Shown: positions 7,902 to 16,222 of the stretch, piece by piece
How the letters are laid out: every line of letters starts with the position of its first letter
Position numbering within the stretch: the stretch's first letter is position 1
Assembly: GCF_003443735.1 (NCBI RefSeq)
Contig: NZ_CP031969.1
Location: 6,696,001-6,760,000, forward strand
Length of the DNA stretch: 64,000 bases
Origin: Streptomyces sp. CC0208
GTDB taxonomy: Bacteria > Actinomycetota > Actinomycetes > Streptomycetales > Streptomycetaceae
Reading direction: 5' to 3'
Program-made: the position numbers and the translations under genes
Notes under the pieces: model-generated
The model's database searches: none
What the model was told of the DNA's origin: nothing
The model's input: only the letters and a program-made list of their open reading frames with translations

Positions 7902-9878
7902 GTGTCCCGCCCCGCCGTACGGATGCACCTACCGCCCTGGCTCGCCCACGCCCTCCGTGCCCAGCGCGGGCCGATTCCCTGGAGTGCCGTGGTGCGCGGG
8001 GCCCTGTCCGCCGGGCCCCTTCTGCTGGCCGGAGTGCTCGCCGACCGCACCTCCCTCGGTGTCGTCGCCGCCATCGCCGCCATGCTGGCCGGGATCAACG
8101 ACCGGCCCGGCAGCAGGCGGGTCTCCGTGAAGAGGATCGGGGTGCCCGCGCTCGCGGGCGCGGTCGGGATGATCGTCGGGACGTACGCGGGGGAGTACGT
8201 GGGGGCCGTGGCCCTCACCGTTCTGCTCACCCTCGTCGGGCTCGTCGCCGGCAGCATCAGCGCCGTCGGGCCCGTCGCCTCCGGGGCCGGTACGCAGTTG
8301 CTCGTCGCGTCTGCGATCGGGGCGGGCATGCCGCTGCCGGAGGAGGGGTGGCTGCGGGCCGTCGCCTATCTCGGCGGGGGCTGCTGGCTGCTCGCGCTGC
8401 GGCTCGCGCTGCCCACGCCCGGCGCCCTCGCCGGGGACTTCCGGTTCGACGGCGAGCGGGAGGCGGTCGCCGCGGTGTACGAGGCCGTCGCCGACCTGCT
8501 CGACGCCGTGGGCACCGAGCACGCCACCGGCCGCCGCGTCGCGCTCACCGCGGCTCTCGATCACGCACAGGACGCGCTCACCGGGCCCCGGCTGCGGCGG
8601 TACGCCAGCTCCTCCGCCGAGCGGCGGCTGCACGCGCAGTACGCGGCCGCGCTGCCGCTCGCCGAGGCGGCCACCGCGCTCGCCTGGGGGGAGGAAGCGG
8701 TGCCCGGACGGGCCTCCGCCGGGCCCCGGCGGCTCGGCGCCGCCGTACGGGAGAACACGCACACCGGGCCGTTGCCCGCGCCCAACCGGTCCGGGCCCGC
8801 GCTGCGGGCGCTCGACGACGCCCTGCTGCGGGCCGCGGAGGCGTTCGACCGCGGGCGGGGCGGGGATCTGCACACGCGCCCGCGCACCGTCCGGGACCTG
8901 CTGCGGTCCGTCTTCGGGGCCGGCGGGCGGGAGTACGGGCTGCGGGTCGCCCTCTGCTTCGGGGCCAGCGCCGCCGTGGCACAGGCGCTGCACCACTCCC
9001 ACTGGTACGGGGAGCACCAGCACTGGTACTGGCTGCCCGCCACCGCCGTCTTCCTCGTCAAGCCCGACCTCGGACCGCTCGCGTCCCGGGTGCTGTGCCG
9101 GGCCGCCGGGACCGTCCTGGGCGCGCTGGTCTTCGCCGGGTTCGCGCTCGTGCTGCCGCGGCCCGAAGGGCTCATCGCGCTCGTCGCCGTCAGCGGGGCC
9201 CTCATTCCGGTGGCCACCCGGCACTTCGCCGCGCAGACCGCCGTCGTCACGGTCCTCGTGCTGGCGCTCGTGATGGTCGGCGGCGAGCCCCAGGCCTCCG
9301 CCAGCCGGATCACCGAGACCCTGCTCGCCTGCGCCATCGTGCTGATCGTCGGGCATCTGCCGATGCCGGGGCAGCGCGGCGGGGCAGTGCGGTCCCGGCT
9401 GGCCGCGGCGGGCGGGGCGGCGCAGGAGTACCTCGCGCATGTGCTGCGGGAGACCGAGCGGCCGCTGCTGCGGGAGACACCGCGGCCCGTCCCACGTGGC
9501 GCCGAGTCGGCCGTACGAGACGTCCGCACCGAGGGCACGCCCACCGAGAACACGCCCACCGAGGACACCCGCGCCCTGCGCTGGACCCTGCGCCGCGAGG
9601 CCTACCGCGCGCTCGCCGAGGCCCGTACCTCCATCACCCTCGCCGCCGCCGAACTCCCCGCGCTGGCCCGGCACTCGGAGGGCGCCGACGAGATCGTCGC
9701 CGTGCTCGAACGGATCGTCGACACGACCACCGCGTGCGCCGTCCACCTCGACGACTCCGGGCGGCTCACCCCCGAACAGGTCCACCGGCTCACCGAACTC
9801 CTCGACGAACTCGGCCGGCTCGACGAGGGGCGGGGGCGAGTGGAGATCCGGCTGCCCGAAGTGCCCCTCGCCGGTTAG
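7902..9878 (+). CDS. FUSC-type (fusaric acid resistance/aromatic exporter-like) integral membrane protein
   Basis: The 658-residue protein has two sets of hydrophobic helices (residues about 25-140 and 330-470), each followed by a soluble helical region. This is the duplicated layout of FUSC/YccS/AaeB-like proteins. The second block contains FGASAAVAQALHHSHWYG and the conserved segment YWLPATAVFLVKPD. Members export aromatic acids or act in envelope maintenance; the substrate here is unknown. The GTG at 7902 has AGGAG four bases upstream. A long upstream extension in frame lacks such support. The Thr/Glu-rich stretch near residues 530-545 contains short repeats (EGTPTENTPTEDT). Confidence 0.85.
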   Translation: MSRPAVRMHLPPWLAHALRAQRGPIPWSAVVRGALSAGPLLLAGVLADRTSLGVVAAIAAMLAGINDRPGSRRVSVKRIGVPALAGAVGMIVGTYAGEYVGAVALTVLLTLVGLVAGSISAVGPVASGAGTQLLVASAIGAGMPLPEEGWLRAVAYLGGGCWLLALRLALPTPGALAGDFRFDGEREAVAAVYEAVADLLDAVGTEHATGRRVALTAALDHAQDALTGPRLRRYASSSAERRLHAQYAAALPLAEAATALAWGEEAVPGRASAGPRRLGAAVRENTHTGPLPAPNRSGPALRALDDALLRAAEAFDRGRGGDLHTRPRTVRDLLRSVFGAGGREYGLRVALCFGASAAVAQALHHSHWYGEHQHWYWLPATAVFLVKPDLGPLASRVLCRAAGTVLGALVFAGFALVLPRPEGLIALVAVSGALIPVATRHFAAQTAVVTVLVLALVMVGGEPQASASRITETLLACAIVLIVGHLPMPGQRGGAVRSRLAAAGGAAQEYLAHVLRETERPLLRETPRPVPRGAESAVRDVRTEGTPTENTPTEDTRALRWTLRREAYRALAEARTSITLAAAELPALARHSEGADEIVAVLERIVDTTTACAVHLDDSGRLTPEQVHRLTELLDELGRLDEGRGRVEIRLPEVPLAG

Positions 9879-9881
9879 GAG

Positions 9882-10160
9882 TCACACCCACACCGGGGCG
9901 TGGTCCGACCCGGGTGTCCCCACCCGCTTGACCGGATCCTGGTCCATCGACGCAGAACGAGCGCGTCGTCCTGCTGCCCGGGCAATCCCGTTCCCGCCTC
10001 CGCGATGCGGCGGGCCGGACGCTGACTCACCAGAATGTGGTCGATCAGTTCGGGCTGCCGCCCGCCGCCCGCCGCCTTCTCGACGCACTCGGCGACCACG
10101 GCACGACGCTGCGACCTCATCGCCTCCTGCGCAGCGCCCCTCCCGATCACGGCCATCTGC
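9882..10160 (-). pseudogene. Remnant of an endonuclease/exonuclease/phosphatase (EEP) family gene
   Basis: Two C-terminal motifs of the EEP fold can be read on the minus strand in different frames. ELIDHILVSQ, with RIAEAGTG behind it, lies near 10040. The final segment SMDQDPVKRVGTPGSDHAPVWV (first six residues poorly conserved) ends at the stop 9882. In intact genes these blocks are contiguous in one frame. No start, no N-terminal metal site and no continuous frame is present, so only a decayed 3' end remains, downstream of the DUF899 gene region and convergent with the FUSC gene. Confidence 0.6.
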
Positions 10161-10376
10161 GGCCTGCGGGACTCCGCCGACGACCTGCCGTGCAGCTGAT
10201 CGGCAACGCGGTCCTCGCCCGGTTCCAGCACTCCCCGACCCCCTCGACCTGGACCGCGGCCCCTCCGGCCACCTCTCCCTCGCCGACCCCACCGAAGGAA
10301 TCTCCCGCACCACCGATGAGTTCCGCCCCTCCCCGCGGTCACCACCCTGAACGGACCGCTGCACAGGAGGGATCCC
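10161..10376. other. Non-coding spacer upstream of the DUF899 gene
   Basis: No convincing gene is seen between the EEP remnant and the DUF899 start. Open frames exist on both strands but have no start signals or recognisable motifs. AGGAGG at 10365-10370 is the ribosome binding site of the next gene. Confidence 0.5.
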
Positions 10377-11066
10377 ATGGCGCTTCCGGAGATCGTCTCG
10401 AGGGACGAATGGCGCGCGGCGCGCGAGGAGTTGCTGCTCAGAGAGAAGGCGGCCACGCGTGCGCGAGACGCCCTCAACGCCGAGCGGCGCAGACTGCCCA
10501 TGGTCGAGGTGGCGGAGGAGTACCTCTTCGAGGGCGGCGACGGCAAGGCCACCCTGCTCGACCTCTTCGAGGGGCGCGGCCAGCTCGTCGTGTACCACTT
10601 CATGTTCGCGCCGGAGTGGGACGCGGGCTGCCGCAGCTGCTCCGCGTTCCTGGACCAGATCGGACACCTGGCCCATCTGAAGGCACGGGGGACGACGTTC
10701 GCGGCCGTGTCGAGAGCGCCGTATACGAAAATCCTGCCGTTCAAGGCGCGGATGGGATGGACCGTGCCCTGGTACTCCTCATACGGCGGCGACTTCAACC
10801 GCGACTTCGAGGCGACCCTGGAGATCGACGGGGAGCCGGCCGAGCGGCCGGGTATCAGCTGCTTCCTGCGCGACCGTGACCAGGTCTTCCACACCTACTC
10901 GACCTATGCGCGCGGTCTCGACGGGCTCGGCTCGACCACCAGCCTCCTCGATCTCACCGCGCTGGGCCGGCAGGAGGAGTGGGAGGAACCCAAGGGGCGC
11001 GCGTCCGCTCTGGGGGCGCCCGCAGGCAGCGTGCGCATTCGTTATCACGATGAGTACGAGGTCTGA
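10377..11066 (+). CDS. DUF899-family protein (thioredoxin-like fold)
   Basis: The 229-residue protein matches DUF899: an N-terminal helix (ALPEIVSRDEWRAAREELL), then LVVYHFMFAPEWDAGCRSCS with the CxxC-like CRSC pair, and PWYSSYGGDFNRDF. The fold is thioredoxin-like, and a redox role has been suggested for the family but is not established. The AGGAGG six bases before ATG 10377 fixes the start. Transcription is probably independent. Confidence 0.9.
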   Translation: MALPEIVSRDEWRAAREELLLREKAATRARDALNAERRRLPMVEVAEEYLFEGGDGKATLLDLFEGRGQLVVYHFMFAPEWDAGCRSCSAFLDQIGHLAHLKARGTTFAAVSRAPYTKILPFKARMGWTVPWYSSYGGDFNRDFEATLEIDGEPAERPGISCFLRDRDQVFHTYSTYARGLDGLGSTTSLLDLTALGRQEEWEEPKGRASALGAPAGSVRIRYHDEYEV

Positions 11067-11235
11067 CACAAGGAGCAACGAAAGTGACCGCTAAGTAATC
11101 GAACTCTCACGCTTCGCGCTGAACTCGTGTCAACTACGTCTCAGTACGGCAACTCACCGAGGCTTTCGGGGCCCGGAAGGCGTTAACTCCTACAAGCGCT
11201 CAACGGACGAGTGCAACGCTTTCTGGAGGTGCAGG

Positions 11236-11424
11236 GTGGTGAACGGGCGAACAGTGCTCGAACGCTTTCCCGCTGGCGGGCCGCGTGGATCGTGGCCGGC
11301 GGAGGAGTTCGCGCAGGCGAGGCGTCTTGAGGGACTGCAGGCGGAGGTCGTCATGGACCTCGCGTCCGACACGTTCCTGGTGATCGTCCGCAGTGGTGAG
11401 GCAGCGGCCGACGCCCTCGCTTGA
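11236..11424 (+). CDS. Small hypothetical protein (62 aa)
   Basis: GGAGG lies six bases upstream of the GTG at 11236 and the frame is closed at 11424, right before the convergent ABC transporter gene. The product has a mixed charge pattern and a hydrophobic end (DLASDTFLVIVRS). I do not recognise the family. The ribosome binding site and codon use support it as a real gene. A second GTG three bases downstream could also serve. Confidence 0.55.
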   Translation: MVNGRTVLERFPAGGPRGSWPAEEFAQARRLEGLQAEVVMDLASDTFLVIVRSGEAAADALA

Positions 11425-11426
11425 GG

Positions 11427-13370
11427 TCAGCCCGCCTCCTTGGCGGGCACCGTTGCCGTGAACTGCTCGGCCTGGAGCGAGTACAGCTCCGCGTAGACAC
11501 CGCCGGAGGCGAGGAGCTCGTCGGGCGTGCCCGACTCCACGAGGCGGCCCTGTTCCAGGACGTGCACCAGATCCGCGTGGCGTACGGACGCCAGCCGGTG
11601 GGTGATCAGGATGACCGTCTGACCGGTGCCGGCCAGAGCACGGATCTTCTCGAAGACCTCCAGCTCGGCCCGGGCGTCCAGGGCGGCCGTCGGCTCGTCC
11701 ACGATCAGGATGTGGCCGCGCCGGTAGGCGGCCCGGGCGATCCCGAGCCGCTGCCACTGCCCGCCCGACAGCTCGTGCCCGCCGCTGAAGTTGCGGGCCA
11801 GCAGCGTGTCCAGGCCGCGCGGCAGATCGGCCAGCACGTCCCCGGCCCCGGCCTCCGTGACCGCGCCGGACACCCGCTCGTCGGTCAGCGGCACCGAGGA
11901 GCGGCCCACCGCCACGTTGACGCGGGCGGTGAACGGCCACCGCTTGAAGTCCTGGGCGACCATCGCGACCCGCTCGGCGAGCAGCCGCCGGTCCGCGTGC
12001 GCCGCGTCCACGTCGTCCCACAGGATCCGGCCCCGGTCCGGGGCGTACAGTCCCGCGAGCAGCTTCACCAAGGTGGTCTTGCCGGAGCCGTTCTCGCCGA
12101 CCAGCGCGACGATCTTGCCCAGCGGCAGGGTGAGCGTCACCTCGTCGAGCGCGGGGCGGGCCGAGTCACCCGGGTAGCCGAAGGTGACGTTCTCGAAGCG
12201 GATCTCGCGCGGATCGTCCGGGAGCGCGGTCCCGCCCGCCGGGATCGCCCACTTGGACGCCTCCTCGTAGAGCCGCTGGAGGTCGCCCACGAACAGGGCC
12301 TCCTCGTGCAGCGCGTTCATCTCGACGACCAGGGTGTTCAGGCTCTGTGAGCCGGTGCGCACCGCGATCACGGCAGTGCCGGCCACCGACAGCGCCATCG
12401 CGCCCCCCAGCAGCAGCCCGCCGAGTGTCGCGTACGTCGCCACCGTCGCCAGGCCCGTCCAGGCCGCCGCGATCAGCCCGGTGCGGGCCGCCAGCCGGGC
12501 CAGTCGGGCCTGCTCCGCCTCCGCCGTCTCCGCCATCGCGCGGTAGTGCCTGAGCAGGAACGGGCCCACCCCGTGGACCCGGATCTCGGGCGCCGACTCC
12601 GGCTCGATCAGCAGGGCGCCGAGCAGCCGGCCCGCCCGCACGTGCTGCACCCAGGTGTGGAAGGACGCGTACTGGCGGCGCGCGATCGTCAGCGCGCCCC
12701 AGCCGCTCGGGATCGTCATCGTGACCAGCAGCGGCAACAGCGCGGGGTGCAGCACGGTCAGCACGCCCGCCGCGGCGACCAGCGAGATCATCGCGTTCAC
12801 CACACGGGTCGCGAACGAGATCATCCGGCGGGCCGAGGCGGCGCCGTACTGCGCGGTGTCCAGCAGCTTGTGGAAGGCGTGGTCCTCGATCGCGGCCAGC
12901 TCCACGGTGGCCGCCTGTTCCAGGTACCGCTCGGTCGCCACCCGCTCGACCTTGGGCTCAAGGCGTCCTGTGGCGTACGTGGACGCCGCCCGCAACAGCG
13001 CCCCCACGAACATGACGACGGCCATCGTCACCAGCGCGGGCACCGCACCCCGCAGCCGGTCCTCCAGCGCACCCGCGCCGATCAGCCGCCCCAGCACACT
13101 GTTGACGGCGAGCAGGCTCACGGCCTGTGTCAGCCCCCGGCAGACCTCGGCGACCAGCACGATCCGCGCGGCCTGCCGGTCGGCCTGCCAGGCCAGCCGG
13201 AGACTCCCCGACAGCAGCGACGGCAGCCGCCCCACCATGGCCCGGAACCCCAGCTCCAGGAACGCCTCGGAGTGCGAGTTCCACCCCCCGTCGTACCGCA
13301 ACGGTCCCCCGAAGAGCAGCCGCTCCGACTCGGAGACACCGGGTTGCTCGGCGTCCGGCTGTTTCCCCAC
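11427..13370 (-). CDS. ABC transporter, fused permease and ATPase (exporter type)
   Basis: The 647-residue protein has an N-terminal six-helix membrane domain (about residues 35-330) and a C-terminal ATPase. The ATPase shows Walker A GENGSGKTT, signature LSGGQWQR, Walker B ILIVDEPTAALD and the switch His in ILITHRLAS. It would work as a dimer exporting a lipid, peptide or drug; the substrate is unknown. The GTG at 13370 is preferred over TTG 13403 because GGGAGG lies five bases upstream. The gene is convergent with the small ORF at 11236. Confidence 0.93.
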   Translation of the reverse strand: MGKQPDAEQPGVSESERLLFGGPLRYDGGWNSHSEAFLELGFRAMVGRLPSLLSGSLRLAWQADRQAARIVLVAEVCRGLTQAVSLLAVNSVLGRLIGAGALEDRLRGAVPALVTMAVVMFVGALLRAASTYATGRLEPKVERVATERYLEQAATVELAAIEDHAFHKLLDTAQYGAASARRMISFATRVVNAMISLVAAAGVLTVLHPALLPLLVTMTIPSGWGALTIARRQYASFHTWVQHVRAGRLLGALLIEPESAPEIRVHGVGPFLLRHYRAMAETAEAEQARLARLAARTGLIAAAWTGLATVATYATLGGLLLGGAMALSVAGTAVIAVRTGSQSLNTLVVEMNALHEEALFVGDLQRLYEEASKWAIPAGGTALPDDPREIRFENVTFGYPGDSARPALDEVTLTLPLGKIVALVGENGSGKTTLVKLLAGLYAPDRGRILWDDVDAAHADRRLLAERVAMVAQDFKRWPFTARVNVAVGRSSVPLTDERVSGAVTEAGAGDVLADLPRGLDTLLARNFSGGHELSGGQWQRLGIARAAYRRGHILIVDEPTAALDARAELEVFEKIRALAGTGQTVILITHRLASVRHADLVHVLEQGRLVESGTPDELLASGGVYAELYSLQAEQFTATVPAKEAG

Positions 13371-13517
13371 CGTGGACCTCCCCCGATCGCTGGACGGGGG
13401 CAACTATGGCGGGGCTGACCGGACGGGGGCAGGGCGCAGAGGGAACAACGGGCAGCGCGCGGGCGCACACCTTGGAACGCAGGGGACACCGGTTGTAGGG
13501 CAGGGGGCACCGGTCAG

Positions 13518-13580
13518 CTCAAGGGCGCGCGGGGAACTGCCCGACCGGCCCCCCGACCGGCCCCTACAGGCCCGCAGCCG
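13518..13580. repeat. Streptomyces dispersed intergenic repeat (GCGCGGGGAACTGC type)
   Basis: CTCAAGGGCGCGCGGGGAAC followed by CTGCCCGACCGGCCCC and GGCCCGCAGCCGC resembles a short repeat that I recall occurring many times between Streptomyces genes. It lies in the 219-bp gap between the ABC transporter start and the next minus-strand gene. Its function is unknown, and a genome-wide count is needed to confirm it. Confidence 0.5.
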
Positions 13581-13589
13581 CAAGCCGGC

Positions 13590-14036
13590 CTAACCGGCGG
13601 AGCTGACCGGCCGGGACCAGTTGGGTGTCGTCCCCGTCAGCCGGCACAACGCCAGGTACAGCGGTATCGGCGGCGTATAGGGCAGGGTCCCCGCGCCCCG
13701 ACGCACAAGAGACGGCACCACCGGGGCGTCCGGAACAACCGCCCCGGTGGCGTACTGGGCAGGTGGGGGCCACTCGAGCGCGTAGTCGGAGTCGGCGGGA
13801 ACGAGCCACCACCAGTGCGTGGCATCGGCGTACACGCACCCGACCCGCGGCAACCGGGACACCAGCTGCCGGCCCAACGACGCCGGCACCCCCACCGCGT
13901 CGCAGCCCAGCGGCACCGTCATCCCCTCCGGCACGGCCAGCTTGTACGGCGTTCCCGGTGCCCGCAGCCCACGTCCGACGCGGACCAGCGTGTCCAGGGT
14001 CAGCACCTGACCGCCGGACCCGCTCCTCACGCCCAT
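13590..14036 (-). CDS. Conserved hypothetical protein downstream of ATP-binding regulator
   Basis: This 148-residue protein has no recognised catalytic motif. It is rich in aromatic and Pro residues (YADATHWWWLVPADSDYALEWPPPAQY) and ends in a segment LYLALCRLTGTTPNWSRP. Its ATG lies inside the last codons of the ATP-binding protein gene (10-bp overlap), so the two are co-translated. Streptomyces ATP-binding anti-sigma-like proteins of this locus type often have such a partner, so a role in the same regulatory module is inferred. Confidence 0.75.
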   Translation of the reverse strand: MGVRSGSGGQVLTLDTLVRVGRGLRAPGTPYKLAVPEGMTVPLGCDAVGVPASLGRQLVSRLPRVGCVYADATHWWWLVPADSDYALEWPPPAQYATGAVVPDAPVVPSLVRRGAGTLPYTPPIPLYLALCRLTGTTPNWSRPVSSAG

Positions 14037-14689
14037 GCGCCCGCGCCCCCCGCTCCGTGCTCGCGAGCATCCCCCTCGGGCGCCGCTCTGTGATGCTCCT
14101 CGGCCTCGTCCCCCTGGCCCGGCTCCCCGGAGGGAACCGGCTTCGGGCGGGCCCCCCAGCCCAGGTCGTTGCGCGGGCCGGTGTCCTCGCGCGGCTCGTC
14201 CGCCTTGCGCGGCAGTTCCGCCCAGACCAGCAGACCGGGGCCGTGCTCATGGGCGCCCCACGCGTGGCAGAGGGAGTCGACGAGGAGCAGTCCCCTCCCG
14301 TGCTCCTCTTCGCCGCGCTGCGGGGACGGATGGGGTTCACCCGGCGCGCAGCCCTCGTCACGTACGGCTATTCGCACGAGGTCGTCGTTGTCGTGCAGCT
14401 CGCAGACCACACGGCTGCTCGCGGTGTGCACGATGGCGTTGGTCACCAGCTCGGAGACCACCAGGGCGGCTGAGTCGCAGGTGTCCTCGCAGACCGACCA
14501 ATGGGTCAGTCGCGCCCTTGTCAGGCGTCTGGCCTGCGCGGGAGAACCCGGGTGCGCGGCCAGCTCGAAACGGAACCGGCGCCGGACAGCGGCCCTGGAG
14601 AGGCCTGCTCCCGCAGCGGCACCGAGACCCTGGGGGCGGTCTTCGGCAGCGTCTGTTCCTAAGGGCGGGGACGGAATCACGCTTGCCAC
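14027..14689 (-). CDS. ATP-binding protein, HATPase/RsbW-like anti-sigma-type kinase
   Basis: A GHKL ATPase domain spans roughly residues 40-165. The N-box is VVSELVTNAIVHT, the G1 box is VRDEGCAPGEP, and the G2-like glycine stretch is HGRGLLLVDSL. These are the features of Streptomyces RsbW/SpoIIAB-like proteins that bind sigma or anti-sigma factors. The C-terminal 55 residues are charged and disordered. The start is uncertain: GTG 14689 is used; TTG 14716 is possible. It is divergent from the XRE/DUF397 pair, the layout of abaA/whiJ-type developmental regulatory modules. Confidence 0.88.
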   Translation of the reverse strand: MASVIPSPPLGTDAAEDRPQGLGAAAGAGLSRAAVRRRFRFELAAHPGSPAQARRLTRARLTHWSVCEDTCDSAALVVSELVTNAIVHTASSRVVCELHDNDDLVRIAVRDEGCAPGEPHPSPQRGEEEHGRGLLLVDSLCHAWGAHEHGPGLLVWAELPRKADEPREDTGPRNDLGWGARPKPVPSGEPGQGDEAEEHHRAAPEGDAREHGAGGAGAWA

Positions 14690-14828
14690 TATCGCCCCGT
14701 CGTGAACACTTGGCAAGTGTCACTCTGAAAAATGCAGAGTGCTGTGTGACGCGGTGGGAGGCCGTGGCACACTGCTCGCAACAGCATGTTGAGCGGCGCC
14801 AGTTGGGATCACCGTAGATCCGTACGTA

Positions 14829-14844
14829 TCGGTATTCGTACCGA
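14829..14844. promoter_or_regulatory. Inverted repeat TCGGTA-N4-TACCGA in divergent promoter region
   Basis: TCGGTA and TACCGA flank TTCG, centred in the gap between the ATP-binding protein and the XRE regulator. ATCCGTAC occurs on both sides as a direct repeat. It is a plausible operator for the adjacent XRE protein. Confidence 0.4.
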
Positions 14845-14970
14845 CGGTCATATCCGTACAGATCTTCGATTTAGGTCTTCGAATGGCGCCGCTGGCCTGT
14901 CAGCATGCTGGTGGCCGGAACGCCCGGGCCCGACCTGTGACGCCCGTACATGACTTCGTGGAGGTGGAGC

Positions 14971-15831
14971 GTGAGCGAACCGCGGTCCGCGCCGACGGTG
15001 GGCCAGGTCGTCCTCGGCCGGCGCCTGCTGGACCTGCGGGAACGCGCCGGGCTCAAGCGCGAGGAAGCCGCCCGCATCCTCCGCGTCGCCCCCGCCACCG
15101 TCCGCCGCATGGAGATGGCCGAGGTCGGGCTGAAGATCCCCTACCTCCAGCTGCTGCTGAAGGCCTACGGCGTCTCCGACCAGGAGGCCGAGGACTTCGT
15201 CCAGCTCGCCGAGGACGCCAACCGGCCCGGCTGGTGGCAGCGCTTCCACGACGTGCTGCCCGGCTGGTTCTCGATGCACGTCAGCCTGGAGGGCGCGGCC
15301 GCGCTCATCCGCGAGTACGAACCGCACTTCGTGCCCGGTCTGCTCCAGACCGAGGACTACGCGCGTGGCGTCCTGCGCTCGGGCGCCATCGGCCAGACCA
15401 GCCCTGAGGACATCGAGCGCCATGTGGCCCTGCGCATGGAACGGCAGGGACTGCTCACCCGCCAGGACGCGCCCCGGCTGTGGGTGGTCATGGACGAGAC
15501 CGTGCTGCGCCGCCCCGTGGGCGGCCCGGAGGTGATGCGTGCGCAGATCGACAAACTGCTCGAGGCGACGAAGCTGCCCAACGTGACCCTGCAGGTCGCC
15601 CCGTTCGCGGGCGGGCCGCACGCCGGCACGTACGGGCCCTTCGTGCTCTTCCGATTCGCCGTGCCCGAACTTCCGGACATGGTCTACAGCGAGTACCTGA
15701 CCGGCGCGATCTATCTGGACGCGCGCGTCGAGGTGGCGACCCACCTCGAGGTCTTGGACCGCATGGCGGCGCAGGCCGCTACGGCACATCGCACGAAGGA
15801 GATCCTCCGGGATCTCCGCAAGGAGCTGTGA
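14971..15831 (+). CDS. XRE-family regulator with DUF5753 (Scr1 family)
   Basis: The 286-residue protein has a helix-turn-helix at residues 10-70 (LGRRLLDLRERAGLKREEAA and VAPATVRRMEMAEVGLKIP). A DUF5753 effector domain follows, with the hallmark EYEPHFVPGLLQTEDYARG and the closing LPDMVYSEYLTGAIYLD. Such proteins pair with small DUF397 proteins in Streptomyces, forming antitoxin-like or developmental regulators (WhiJ/Scr1 type). GGAGG at 14960-14964 supports GTG 14971. The DUF397 gene follows directly after the stop. Confidence 0.93.
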   Translation: MSEPRSAPTVGQVVLGRRLLDLRERAGLKREEAARILRVAPATVRRMEMAEVGLKIPYLQLLLKAYGVSDQEAEDFVQLAEDANRPGWWQRFHDVLPGWFSMHVSLEGAAALIREYEPHFVPGLLQTEDYARGVLRSGAIGQTSPEDIERHVALRMERQGLLTRQDAPRLWVVMDETVLRRPVGGPEVMRAQIDKLLEATKLPNVTLQVAPFAGGPHAGTYGPFVLFRFAVPELPDMVYSEYLTGAIYLDARVEVATHLEVLDRMAAQAATAHRTKEILRDLRKEL

Positions 15832-16086
15832 ATGAACCGCATCAAGCCCCGCCTCCCCGTCTACAACGGCATGCCGGCCCGGGAGCTGGGGAGCGAAGGC
15901 TGGCACAAGCCGTGGAGCGGCGGCAACGGCGGCAACTGCCTGGAGGCGATGAAGCTCGCCGACGGCAGGATCGCCGTGCGCCAGTCCACCGACCCGGACG
16001 GACCGGCGCTGATCTACACCACCGACGAGATGACCGCGTTCATCGAGGGCGCGAAGGCGGGGGTGGCCGACTTCCTGCTCTCCTGA
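15832..16086 (+). CDS. DUF397 small protein, partner of the Scr1-type regulator
   Basis: The 84-residue protein has the DUF397 core: GSEGWHKPWSGGNGGNCLEA, then AVRQSTDPDGPALIYT and FIEGAKAGVADF. The ATG directly follows the TGA of the regulator gene, so translation is coupled. DUF397 proteins are thought to bind the cognate XRE protein and modulate it; toxin activity has been reported for some. Here it closes a two-gene unit divergent from an ATP-binding protein. Confidence 0.93.
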   Translation: MNRIKPRLPVYNGMPARELGSEGWHKPWSGGNGGNCLEAMKLADGRIAVRQSTDPDGPALIYTTDEMTAFIEGAKAGVADFLLS

Positions 16087-16101
16087 CCTCGTTGCTTCCT
16101 T

Positions 16102-16171
16102 GCTGGGTAATCACTGCTGGCTAATCACTGCTGGGTAATCACTGATAGGTAGTTGCTGATGGATAGTTGCT
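16102..16171. repeat. 14-bp tandem repeat, five units
   Basis: GCTGGGTAATCACT occurs three times in tandem (the middle copy with one change), followed by two degenerate copies GATAGGTAGTTGCT and GATGGATAGTTGCT. The array is AT-richer than its surroundings and lies between the stop of the DUF397 gene and the convergent MocR-type gene. Confidence 0.9.
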
Positions 16172-16222
16172 GATGGTTGAGACCGGCAACACCAAGCACG
16201 ACGCTCGCCCCTGACCCACGGT

